DNA from: Microbacterium indicum DSM 19969
Lineage (GTDB): Bacteria > Actinomycetota > Actinomycetes > Actinomycetales > Microbacteriaceae
Assembly: GCF_000422385.1 (NCBI RefSeq)
Contig: NZ_AULR01000001.1
Location: 310,001 to 374,000 of the forward strand
DNA: 64,000 nt
Direction of reading: 5' to 3'
Shown one piece after another: positions 36,432 through 44,388 of the stretch. Position numbers and translations under genes: made by a program. The notes beneath the pieces were generated by a model. That model made no database searches, had not been told where the DNA came from, and saw nothing but the letters and a program-made list of their open reading frames with translations. Positions within the stretch are counted from its first letter, which is position 1, and each line of letters begins with the position of its first letter.

Positions 36432-37790
36432 ATGGCGAGCGTGACCCCCATCACGACGGCAGGCGTGCTCGCGCAGCGCGTCGACGAGCCCAGCCCCTCG
36501 GGCATCGCCGCGAGCCTCGCGCAGCTGATCGCCGAGGGCACGCTGGCGCCCGGCGATCGCCTCCCGACGGTGCGCGACCTGGCCCGCGCGCTCGGCGTGA
36601 GCCCCGCGACCGTGTCGACGGCGTGGGGCGCCCTCGCCGGCGCCGGCACGATCGTCGCGCGCGGCCGGGCGGGGACCTTCGTGCGCGGAGCGCCCGCCCC
36701 CGACGTCGCCCCGCGCACCCGCCGCCTCGACGGGCACACGCCCGCAACGCGCCTCGACCTCTCGCGCGGCACCCCGGATCCCGCGCTGCTGCCCGGCCTC
36801 GCCCGCGCCTTCGAGCGCTCGGCGCCGCACGCGTCGACCGCGAGCTATCACGACCAGCCGCTGCTCCCCCGGCTCGAGCGCCTGCTGCGGCGCGGCTGGC
36901 CCGCCCCATCGCATCGCCTCACGGCCGTGTCGGGCGCGCTCGACGGCATCGACCGCGTGCTCGGCCGCGTCGCGCGCTTCGGCGACCGCGTCGTCGTCGA
37001 ACGGCCGACGTTCCCACCCCTCTACGACCTCCTCGACGTGCTCGGCCTCGTCGCGGTCCCCGTCGAGATCGACGACGAGGGGATCCTCCCCGATTCGCTC
37101 GCCGAGGCGCTCTCGTCCGCCCCGAGCGCGCTCCTCCTGCAGCCGCGCGCGCAGAACCCCACAGGCGCATCGATGACGCCGGGCCGCGCAGCAGACCTCG
37201 CCCGCGTCATCGCGGGGTCACCCCGCGGCCGCGGCGCCGTCGTGATCGAGGACGACCACTCGGGCGCGATCGCCCAGTCGCCCGCGGTGTCGCTCGCCGA
37301 GCATCTGCCTGAGCAGACGGTGCTCATCCGGTCGTTCTCGAAGTCGCACGGCCCCGACCTCCGCATCGCCGCGCTCGGCGGGCCCGACAACCTCATCGCC
37401 CGGGTCGAGGCGCGCCGCTCGCTCGGGCCGTGGTGGGTGCCGCGCCTCATCCAGCACGTCGTCGCCGAGCTGCTCACCGACGGCGAGTCGATCGCCGAGG
37501 TCGCGCGCGCCCGCGCCGCCTACGCCGCGCGGCAGCGCCGCTTCGCCGCCGCGCTCGGGCGCGACGCCGCCGACGGCGTGAACGCGTGGATCCCCGTCGA
37601 GAACGAGCGCGCGGCCCTCGTCCACCTCGCGGCGCAGGGGATCCGGGCGGCGGCCGGCAGCCCGTTCTTCCCCGAGGACGTGACGTCGACGGCCGACGGG
37701 CGCGCGAGGATCCGCGTGACCGTCGGCGCGATCACGGGTGACGTGCCCGCCGTCGCGGCGTCGATCGCGCGCGCCGCGGCGGCGAGCTGA
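36432..37790 (+). CDS. MocR-type transcriptional regulator (GntR HTH plus aminotransferase-like domain)
   Basis: This 452-residue protein has a GntR winged helix at residues 10-80 (LIAEGTLAPGDRLPTVRDLA; LGVSPATVSTAWGAL) and a class I aminotransferase-fold domain behind a Pro/Arg-rich linker. The PLP-binding lysine is present in IRSFSKSHGPDLR (Lys near 304), and LLLQPRAQNPTGASMT and VIEDDHSG are recognisable. MocR proteins sense an amine through PLP. Its divergent position makes beta-alanine or another operon product the likely effector. The stop lies two bases from the stop of the convergent next gene. Start ATG at 36432 has AGG close by. Confidence 0.9.
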   Translation: MASVTPITTAGVLAQRVDEPSPSGIAASLAQLIAEGTLAPGDRLPTVRDLARALGVSPATVSTAWGALAGAGTIVARGRAGTFVRGAPAPDVAPRTRRLDGHTPATRLDLSRGTPDPALLPGLARAFERSAPHASTASYHDQPLLPRLERLLRRGWPAPSHRLTAVSGALDGIDRVLGRVARFGDRVVVERPTFPPLYDLLDVLGLVAVPVEIDDEGILPDSLAEALSSAPSALLLQPRAQNPTGASMTPGRAADLARVIAGSPRGRGAVVIEDDHSGAIAQSPAVSLAEHLPEQTVLIRSFSKSHGPDLRIAALGGPDNLIARVEARRSLGPWWVPRLIQHVVAELLTDGESIAEVARARAAYAARQRRFAAALGRDAADGVNAWIPVENERAALVHLAAQGIRAAAGSPFFPEDVTSTADGRARIRVTVGAITGDVPAVAASIARAAAAS

Positions 37791-37792
37791 GC

Positions 37793-38239
37793 TCAGCCCT
37801 CGACGGGCTCGAGCACGAAGACCGCGATCCGGCGGTCGGTGCGCTTCGTGTAGTCCTCGTACGGCGGGTAGGCGGCGACCGAGCGCGCCCACCACTCGTC
37901 GTACTCGGCGCCGTCGATCTCGCGGGCGTCGTACTCGCGGGTCACGGATCCGTCCTGCAGCGCCACGCGCGGATTCGCCTTCACGTTCCAGTACCAGGCC
38001 GGCGGCTTGGGCGCGCCGCCCTTCGACGCGACGACGGCGTAGCGGCCCTCGTGCTCGACGCGCATGAGGGCCGTCTTGTGCACGCCGCCCGTCTTCGCGC
38101 CGACGTTCGTCAGGACGACGATCGGCCACTCGGTTCCCTCGAGGAGCGCCTGCTCGGATCCGCCCGAGGCCTCGAACGCCTCGGCCTGCGCACGGGCGTG
38201 CGGTTGGGTGCTGGGGATGTACTCGCCGGAGAATGCCAT
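37793..38239 (-). CDS. Deazaflavin (F420)-dependent nitroreductase-family protein
   Basis: This 148-residue protein belongs to the DDN/F420-dependent nitroreductase family (split beta-barrel). [41 protein letters not shown] is the core (residues about 40-80), followed by [16 protein letters not shown]. Members use reduced F420 on quinones or nitro compounds; the natural substrate is rarely known. It is convergent with the MocR gene and has its own leaderless-type promoter. A second F420-type enzyme, the LLM oxidoreductase, lies in the neighbouring operon. Confidence 0.9.
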   Translation of the reverse strand: MAFSGEYIPSTQPHARAQAEAFEASGGSEQALLEGTEWPIVVLTNVGAKTGGVHKTALMRVEHEGRYAVVASKGGAPKPPAWYWNVKANPRVALQDGSVTREYDAREIDGAEYDEWWARSVAAYPPYEDYTKRTDRRIAVFVLEPVEG

Positions 38240-38245
38240 GTCGCC

Positions 38246-38251
38246 AGGCTA
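38246..38251 (-). promoter_or_regulatory. Putative -10 element of the F420-type nitroreductase gene
   Basis: TAGCCT on the minus strand ends six bases before the ATG at 38239. It sits directly beyond the GH31 stop codon. Confidence 0.45.
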
Positions 38252-38252
38252 C

Positions 38253-40637
38253 TCAGCCGCGGGCCTCGTCGACGACGGCCGCGAGCAGCTCCGTCAGGGC
38301 GGCGCGGACCGACTCGGGGAGGTCGATCGCCGCGAGCTCGCCCGCCTTCTCGATCGCCGGGCGGTCGCCCTCGAGGACCGCCCACGCCGCGAGCTTCGGG
38401 TCATTCGCCATCTGCGCCCGCGCGAGGACGTCGCTCATCGCGTCGCGGCGGTCGGGCCCGACCCGAATCCCGCCCTCGACCGTCACGACGATCTCGCGCG
38501 CCGTCGGCCCCGCGGCGGAGACGCTCCAGCGCCCGTCCTCCCCCGCGACGTCGACGGGGGATCCGTCCACGAGGACCCGGTCGGGCCGCGCCGCGAGGAA
38601 GGTCGCGGTCCACGCGCGCTCCGCCGGGACCGCCGCGGCGTCGCCCGTCGCCGCCCCGATCCGGAGCTCGCCCGTCTCCGGGTCCCACGCGATCTCGGTC
38701 GTCGCGCCGGGGGCAGCGCTCGTCGACGTGTCGTCCTCGGCGTCCTCGGCGAGCACGAAACGACCGGCGGCCGACGGCGCGACGATCACCTCGACGGCGC
38801 GCGGGTTGCGCGTCGCGTCGAGGTCGTCGTCGCCCGCGAGGGGCAGGATCCCGCCCGCGCGCAGCAGGACGGGGATCGCGTCGATCGCGCGGTGCAGGTC
38901 GACGCGGCGGTCGCCGCGGTAGACCGTGCCCGTGAAGACGTCGGTCCACGTTCCCTCGGGCAGCCACGCCCCCGCACGCCCGAGGAGCGAGGCGGGGTCG
39001 CGCGGCGAGGTGATCGGTGCGACGAGAAGCTCGCTGCCGAACGCGTACTGGTTCGGCACGTCGAAGGCCTCGGGCCGGTGGGGCTCGAGGTGGTGCATCG
39101 GGCGGACGAGCGGGACGCCCGACGCCGCCCGGTGGTTCATCGTGTGGAGGTAGGGCACGAGGGCGTGCCGCAGCCGCAGCGCGGCGACCATCGCGTCGCG
39201 GTGCTCGGCGGGGAAGTTCCACGGCTCCTTGCGGATGAACGGGTTGTTCGACGAGTGCAGCCGCAGGATCGGCGAGAACACCCCGTACTGCACCCAGCGG
39301 GTCACGAGCTCGTCGTCGCGGACGCCGTGGGTGTGCCCGCCGATGTCGTGGCTCCACCAGCTGTAGCCGATGTTCGACGCCGTCGCCGTGAACTCGGGCT
39401 GGAAGTCGAGCGACGCCCAGGTCATCACCGTGTCGCCCGAGAACCCCACGGCGTAGCGGTGGCTGCCGGGGCCCGCGTATCGCGAGAACGTCATGCCGGG
39501 CGCCCCGGCCCGCGCCGCGTCGAGGTGGTGGAAGTGGTTGAGGAGCCAGAGCGGATCCACGCCGGGCAGGTTCGAGGTGCTCCCCTGCTGCCAGTCGAGC
39601 CACCAGAAGTCGACGCCCTGCGCCTCGAGCGGGTGGTGCAGCTCGCGGAAGTAGGCCTCGACGAACCGGCGGTCGGTCGCGTCGAAGGCGACCGTCTGCC
39701 CCGTCGCCGGATCGACGCCCATCGCCTCGGCCATCGCGGGGTACGGATCCTCGAAGGCCCGCACCCCGTCGGCGGGGTGCACGTTGAGCGTCGTCCGCAT
39801 GCCGCGGTCGTGCAGCTTCCCGAGGAAGCCCTCGGGGTCGGGGAACAGGTCCCGCTCCCACGAGTACCCCGTCCACCCCGTGCCGTACTCGGGCGGGACG
39901 GATGCGACCCGGTGCCAGTCCATGTCGATGACCGCGACCGAGAACGGGACGCCCGCCGCGTCGAAGCGATCCATGAGGTCGAGGTACTCGGCGTCGGAGT
40001 ACGCGTGGTAGCGGCTCCACCAGTTGCCGAGCGCCCCCCGCGGCAGCCGCATCGGGTGGCCCGACACGTCGTACAGCGCCGCGACGGCCCCCGCGAAGTC
40101 GCGTCCGTAGGCGAAGACGTAGAGGTCGCGGCCGCCCGGCGTGCGGGTCCCGATCCAGCCGTCGTCCTCGAAGAGGAAGGACTCGGAGTCGTCGATCACG
40201 GCGGTGCCCCGCATCGACACGACCCCGGTGTCGAGCTCGGTGCGGCCGTCGACGCGGTCGAGCGTGCGGGCCGTGCCGCCGAGGTCGTAGGTCGGCTCGC
40301 CGTACCGCCAGCGGCGGCCATCGTGCCCGAGCGTCTGCACGAGCAGGCCGTCGGACGAGAACTCGCGCCCGTCGTACCGGAGGCTCGCGGCGCCCGTGCG
40401 GATCTCGACGCCGTCGCGGAACGGGCGCTGCGTGAAATCGACGGGCGGCAGCTCGCGGCGGATCGCGAACGTCGACGCGCGATCCTCGAACGCGCCGTCC
40501 GGCGCCCACTCGATCCGGAACAGGCGGTCGGTGAGGACCGTGACGCGCCAGCGGTCGCCGCGCACCTGCTGCGAGGCCGCGGCGCGCGGCGCCGCCTCGG
40601 GGAGCGGGCGGACGACGGGAAGCTCGGTGTCGGTCAT
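38253..40637 (-). CDS. Glycoside hydrolase family 31 alpha-glycosidase
   Basis: This 794-residue cytoplasmic enzyme has the GH31 build: an N-terminal beta-sandwich (about 20-200), the TIM barrel (about 230-560) and C-terminal beta domains. Catalytic regions are VDFWWLDWQQGS (nucleophile Asp near 346) and VGFSGDTVMTWASLDF (acid/base Asp near 399), with VAVIDMDWH near 240. GH31 includes alpha-glucosidases, alpha-xylosidases and alpha-N-acetylgalactosaminidases; the DWQQG variant departs from the common WxDMNE, so I do not name the sugar. No signal peptide. GAGGAGG precedes the ATG. No transporter or regulator for a sugar lies next to it. Confidence 0.9.
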   Translation of the reverse strand: MTDTELPVVRPLPEAAPRAAASQQVRGDRWRVTVLTDRLFRIEWAPDGAFEDRASTFAIRRELPPVDFTQRPFRDGVEIRTGAASLRYDGREFSSDGLLVQTLGHDGRRWRYGEPTYDLGGTARTLDRVDGRTELDTGVVSMRGTAVIDDSESFLFEDDGWIGTRTPGGRDLYVFAYGRDFAGAVAALYDVSGHPMRLPRGALGNWWSRYHAYSDAEYLDLMDRFDAAGVPFSVAVIDMDWHRVASVPPEYGTGWTGYSWERDLFPDPEGFLGKLHDRGMRTTLNVHPADGVRAFEDPYPAMAEAMGVDPATGQTVAFDATDRRFVEAYFRELHHPLEAQGVDFWWLDWQQGSTSNLPGVDPLWLLNHFHHLDAARAGAPGMTFSRYAGPGSHRYAVGFSGDTVMTWASLDFQPEFTATASNIGYSWWSHDIGGHTHGVRDDELVTRWVQYGVFSPILRLHSSNNPFIRKEPWNFPAEHRDAMVAALRLRHALVPYLHTMNHRAASGVPLVRPMHHLEPHRPEAFDVPNQYAFGSELLVAPITSPRDPASLLGRAGAWLPEGTWTDVFTGTVYRGDRRVDLHRAIDAIPVLLRAGGILPLAGDDDLDATRNPRAVEVIVAPSAAGRFVLAEDAEDDTSTSAAPGATTEIAWDPETGELRIGAATGDAAAVPAERAWTATFLAARPDRVLVDGSPVDVAGEDGRWSVSAAGPTAREIVVTVEGGIRVGPDRRDAMSDVLARAQMANDPKLAAWAVLEGDRPAIEKAGELAAIDLPESVRAALTELLAAVVDEARG

Positions 40638-40663
40638 GGGGTCTCCTCCTCGGGCCGAAAGCA

Positions 40664-40700
40664 GAGGGGAGCACCCGGCTCGGCGCCGGACGCTCCCCTC
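40664..40700 (-). terminator. Terminator after sucD
   Basis: Arms GAGGGGAGC (40664-40672) and GCTCCCCTC (40692-40700) enclose a 19-nt loop that can itself pair (CCGG..CCGG). It lies 15 bases beyond the sucD stop. Confidence 0.65.
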
Positions 40701-40715
40701 GTCGCGCTCACTCGC

Positions 40716-41618
40716 TCAGAGCGCCTGGATGATCTCTCGCATGAGCTGGGCGGTCTCGCTCGGCGTCTTGCCGACCTTGACGCCCGCGGCCTCGAGGGCC
40801 TCCTTCTTCGCGGCGGCCGTGCCCGCGGATCCGGACACGATGGCGCCCGCGTGGCCCATCGTCTTGCCCTCGGGGGCCGTGAAGCCCGCGACGTAGCCCA
40901 CGACGGGCTTCGTGACGTGCGCCTTGATGTACTCGGCGGCGCGCTCCTCGGCGTCGCCGCCGATCTCGCCGATCATGACGATCGCCTTCGTCTCGGGGTC
41001 GGCCTCGAACGCCGCGAGGGCGTCGATGTGCGTCGTGCCGATGACGGGGTCGCCGCCGATGCCGATCGCGGTCGAGAAGCCGTGGTCCTTGAGCTCGAAC
41101 ATCATCTGGTAGGTGAGCGTCCCCGACTTCGAGACGAGCCCGATCGGGCCCTTGCCCGTGATGTTCGCCGGCGTGATGCCCGCGAGCGCCTCGCCCGGCG
41201 TGATGATGCCGGGGCAGTTCGGGCCGATGATGCGGGTCTTCTCGCCCTTCGACTGCGCGTAGGCCCACGCCTCGGCGCTGTCGCCCACGGGGACGCCCTC
41301 GGTGATCACGACGAGGAGGCCGATCTCGGCGTCGATCGCCTCGATCATGGCGTCCTTCGTGAACTTCGGGGGCACGAACGCGACCGACGTGTCGGCGCCC
41401 GTCTTCTCCATCGCCTCGGCGACCGAGGCGAACACCGGCAGCTCGACGGCGTTGCCGTCGGCGTCGACGTGGCTGACCGTCGTGCCGGCCTTGCGCGCGT
41501 TGACGCCGCCGACGACGTCGGTGCCCGCCTTGAGCATCAGCGCCGTGTGCTTCGAGCCCTCGCCGCCCGTGATGCCCTGGACGATGACCTTGGAGTCCTT
41601 GTTGAGGTAGATCGACAT
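40716..41618 (-). CDS. sucD: Succinate--CoA ligase, alpha subunit
   Basis: This 300-residue subunit has the CoA-binding N-domain ([21 protein letters not shown]) and the ligase domain with [34 protein letters not shown] and the phosphorylated His in the [14 protein letters not shown]-preceding region ([14 protein letters not shown]). With SucC it makes ATP or GTP from succinyl-CoA in the TCA cycle. The ATG at 41618 has AAGGA seven bases upstream. It follows sucC by 28 bases. Confidence 0.97.
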   Translation of the reverse strand: MSIYLNKDSKVIVQGITGGEGSKHTALMLKAGTDVVGGVNARKAGTTVSHVDADGNAVELPVFASVAEAMEKTGADTSVAFVPPKFTKDAMIEAIDAEIGLLVVITEGVPVGDSAEAWAYAQSKGEKTRIIGPNCPGIITPGEALAGITPANITGKGPIGLVSKSGTLTYQMMFELKDHGFSTAIGIGGDPVIGTTHIDALAAFEADPETKAIVMIGEIGGDAEERAAEYIKAHVTKPVVGYVAGFTAPEGKTMGHAGAIVSGSAGTAAAKKEALEAAGVKVGKTPSETAQLMREIIQAL

Positions 41619-41646
41619 TCTCTTGTCCTTATCCGATCTCGTCGTC

Positions 41647-42813
41647 TCAGGCGTTCGCCAGCTCGGCGGCCTTGTCGGCACCCTCGTCCATACCCGCGGC
41701 GAGCGTGACGAGCGGGTGGTTCGCCTCGGCGAGGATCGCGCGACCCTCGTCGACCTGGTTGCCGTCGAGGCGCACGACGAGCGGCTTCGTCGCCGCGTCG
41801 CCGAGGATCTCGAGGGCCTTGACGATGCCCTCGGCGACCGCGACGCAGCTCGTGATGCCGCCGAAGACGTTCACGAAGACGCTCTTGACCTGCGGGTCGC
41901 CGAGGATGACGTCGAGGCCGCTGGCCATGACCTGCGCGTTCGCGCCGCCGCCGATGTCGAGGAAGTTCGCCGGCTTCACGCCGCCGTGCTTCTCGCCCGC
42001 GTACGCGGTGACGTCGAGCGTCGACATGACGAGGCCCGCGCCGTTGCCGATGATGCCGACCTGGCCGTCGAGCTTCACGTAGTTGAGGCCCGACTCCTTG
42101 GCCTTCGCCTCGAGCGGATCCGCCGCGCCCTTGTCCTCGAGCTCCTCGTGCTCAGGGTGGCGCACCTCCGACGCGTTGTCGTCGAGCGACACCTTGCCGT
42201 CGAGGGCGATGACGTCGCCGGCGCCCGTGAGCACGAGCGGGTTGACCTCGACGAGCGTGGCGTCCTCGCCCTTGTACACGTCGAAGAGCTTCACGAAGAC
42301 GTCGGAGACCTTGTCGACGAGGTCCTCCGGGAAGTTCGCGGCCTGCGCGATCTCGACCGCCTTGGCCTTGTCGATGCCCGTCAGCGGATCGACCTCGACG
42401 CGCGCGAGCGCCTCGGGCTTCTCGACCGCGAGCTGCTCGATCTCCATGCCGCCCTCGACGCTGCAGAGCGACAGGTAGGAGCGGTTCGCGCGGTCGAGGA
42501 GGACCGAGAAGTAGAACTCGCTGGCGATGTCGGCGCCCTGCGCGACCATGACGCGCTTGACGACGTGGCCCTTGATGTCGAGCCCGAGGATCTGCTTCGC
42601 CGCTTCGTACGCCTCGTCGGGGGTCTTCGCGACCTTGACGCCGCCCGCCTTTCCGCGACCGCCGGTCTTGACCTGGGCCTTGACGACCACCACGCCGCCG
42701 ATCTTCTCCGCCGCTGCCTTCACCTCCTCGGGGGTGTCGGCGATGATGCCGGCGAGCACCGGCACCTCGTACTTCTCGAAAAGGTCTCGAGCCTGGTACT
42801 CGTAGAGATCCAC
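41647..42813 (-). CDS. sucC: Succinate--CoA ligase, beta subunit
   Basis: This 388-residue subunit starts with [22 protein letters not shown]. The ATP-grasp domain carries [20 protein letters not shown], and the C-terminal ligase domain [19 protein letters not shown] and [18 protein letters not shown]. It binds the nucleotide and succinate. I use GTG at 42813, which has GAAGGA about seven bases upstream; an ATG seven bases further up is out of frame. It is co-transcribed with sucD. Confidence 0.97.
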   Translation of the reverse strand: MDLYEYQARDLFEKYEVPVLAGIIADTPEEVKAAAEKIGGVVVVKAQVKTGGRGKAGGVKVAKTPDEAYEAAKQILGLDIKGHVVKRVMVAQGADIASEFYFSVLLDRANRSYLSLCSVEGGMEIEQLAVEKPEALARVEVDPLTGIDKAKAVEIAQAANFPEDLVDKVSDVFVKLFDVYKGEDATLVEVNPLVLTGAGDVIALDGKVSLDDNASEVRHPEHEELEDKGAADPLEAKAKESGLNYVKLDGQVGIIGNGAGLVMSTLDVTAYAGEKHGGVKPANFLDIGGGANAQVMASGLDVILGDPQVKSVFVNVFGGITSCVAVAEGIVKALEILGDAATKPLVVRLDGNQVDEGRAILAEANHPLVTLAAGMDEGADKAAELANA

Positions 42814-42937
42814 GTTGCATTCCTTCGGTGGGGCACGGGAGATGAGGTTGCGGCCGATCGGGCCGGTTTCTCGACGTCGAGAGATCTCGAACACGACCAG
42901 GGTACTACCCGCCCGAGACCCCTCCCGAACGCGGAAA

Positions 42938-42964
42938 CGCCTCCCGCCGGGATGGCGGGAGGCG
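42938..42964 (-). terminator. Terminator after the small membrane protein gene
   Basis: A perfect 11-bp stem (CGCCTCCCGCC / GGCGGGAGGCG) with loop GGGAT stands 20 bases beyond the stop at 42985 and upstream of sucC. Confidence 0.75.
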
Positions 42965-42984
42965 CGTCGCGGGACGGCTCGGCG

Positions 42985-43152
42985 TCAGTGCTTCATGCGC
43001 TGGCTGTCCATCATCGGCAGCGCCATCGCGAGGCAGACCGCGATGATGCCCGCCGCGAACACGACCGCGTGGAACGACGGCACCATGAACGCGACGCCGA
43101 ACAGGAAGATGCCGCCGACGAACAGGATCAGCGAGAGAAGAAACATGAGCAT
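42985..43152 (-). CDS. Small two-helix membrane protein (55 residues)
   Basis: This short gene encodes MLMFLLSLILFVGGIFLFG at the N-terminus, then a second hydrophobic segment (FHAVVFAAGIIAVCLAMAL) and the basic end MMDSQRMKH. It should be a small integral membrane protein. Its own terminator and a GAAGGGCGG ribosome-binding region about ten bases upstream support it as a real gene. I do not know a family name. It lies between the SseB-domain gene and sucC, a spot often held by short membrane proteins in relatives. Confidence 0.75.
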   Translation of the reverse strand: MLMFLLSLILFVGGIFLFGVAFMVPSFHAVVFAAGIIAVCLAMALPMMDSQRMKH

Positions 43153-43202
43153 GTGCGAGGTCCGCCCTTCGGGAAAGTCTTCGTCAATCCTAATGGTCCG
43201 CG

Positions 43203-44333
43203 TCAGTCGTCCGCGCCGTCGCCCGCGAGGGCGATGACGGGATCCAGCTCCTCGCGGGTCAGCGTCATGAGTGGCCCCGCGGGGTCGATGAGCACGCCGC
43301 CGAGCGCGGGGTGCTCGGCGAGGACGCGGCCGATCTTCGCGGCGTCGAACGGCAGCGCGCGCTCGCTGCGCCCCTGCGCGACGACCTCGAGCGGGTGCGA
43401 GTAGACCTGCAGCAGGCGCGTGCCGTTGGCGAGGCGGGCCTCGGCGATCCCCAGCGCCTCGCTCCCCTCCTGCGTCGGGCCCGCTGCGACCCACAGCGGC
43501 GGGCGGTCGGCGAGCAGCGCGGCGACCTTGCGGGGCGTGTCGGTGTCGCGCGGCTGCGCCAGCATCGCCTTGAGGCGCAGCTGCGGGTCGGCCTGGCCGA
43601 TCGCGCGCTCGAGGACCTGGCGGGGCAGGACGATCCGGCTGCGGCCCGACGCGCTGTCGACGATGAGCCCGTCGAAGCCGTTGTCGATCATGTGCTTCAG
43701 GATCTGCTGCACGGGCTGCGCGACGGCCGACGTCTGCGCGTTGCCGTCGGCCTTCACGGCGTCGCTCAGGGCGCGGCCCGAGCTGAAGACGAGCATGTAG
43801 TTCTTGTCGCCGTTGCGCGCGACGCCGAACGACAGGGTCGCCTTGCCGTCCTCGCCGACCTGCTCGCGCACGTCGCCCGAGACGCGAAGGAAGAGGTGCC
43901 CTTGCAGCAGCTGGCGGGCGACGCCGAGCAGCTGCGCCGGGTTGGGCTTCTCGGGGAGCGCCTGCAGGGCGTCGCGCAGGAGGGCGTTGTCGCGCAGGCC
44001 CTTGACCGTCTCGAGGTCGGCGGGCGGAGCGGCCGGCGCGAAAGGCAGCTCGCGTGCCTGCTCGGGGGTCGGCACGGCGGCGCGCGACGGCGGCTGCGGA
44101 GCCTGCTGCGGAGCGGGGCTCGGCTCGGGGACCGAGGCGGGATCCGCGACCTCGGGGCCCGACGGCGCGCCGACGCCCTGGAACGACGAGAACGAGATGT
44201 TGACCTGCGGTGTCGGCTCCTCGGGGGCGTCCCCTCCGGCGGCCTCGGCCGGCTCAGCGGCGGGGGTCTCGGCGGCGGCCGGCTCCTCGGGGTTCGAGGA
44301 GTCGGACTTCTTCTTGCGCGAGAACAGACCCAT
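43203..44333 (-). CDS. SseB-domain protein with disordered N-terminus
   Basis: This 376-residue protein starts MGLFSRKKKSDSSNPEEPA, followed by a long Pro/Ala/Glu-rich disordered region to about residue 125. The SseB-like region covers about 130-370: VKGLRDNALLRDALQAL, FVARNGDKNYMLVFSSGRAL-type strands and a second half with PRKVAALLADRPPLWVAAG. SseB domains are known from type III secretion chaperones but occur widely in actinobacteria without known role. TACCCT lies seven bases before the ATG, consistent with leaderless transcription. It is downstream of pcrA. Confidence 0.82.
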   Translation of the reverse strand: MGLFSRKKKSDSSNPEEPAAAETPAAEPAEAAGGDAPEEPTPQVNISFSSFQGVGAPSGPEVADPASVPEPSPAPQQAPQPPSRAAVPTPEQARELPFAPAAPPADLETVKGLRDNALLRDALQALPEKPNPAQLLGVARQLLQGHLFLRVSGDVREQVGEDGKATLSFGVARNGDKNYMLVFSSGRALSDAVKADGNAQTSAVAQPVQQILKHMIDNGFDGLIVDSASGRSRIVLPRQVLERAIGQADPQLRLKAMLAQPRDTDTPRKVAALLADRPPLWVAAGPTQEGSEALGIAEARLANGTRLLQVYSHPLEVVAQGRSERALPFDAAKIGRVLAEHPALGGVLIDPAGPLMTLTREELDPVIALAGDGADD

Positions 44334-44340
44334 ACCCTTC

Positions 44341-44346
44341 AGGGTA
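44341..44346 (-). promoter_or_regulatory. Putative -10 element of the SseB-domain gene
   Basis: TACCCT on the minus strand ends seven bases before the ATG at 44333. GAAGGG lies between, so a leadered start cannot be excluded. Confidence 0.4.
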
Positions 44347-44388
44347 CGTGGCGCAGGTGACGCCGAGACCGGGCGCCGAGGATCCGCG

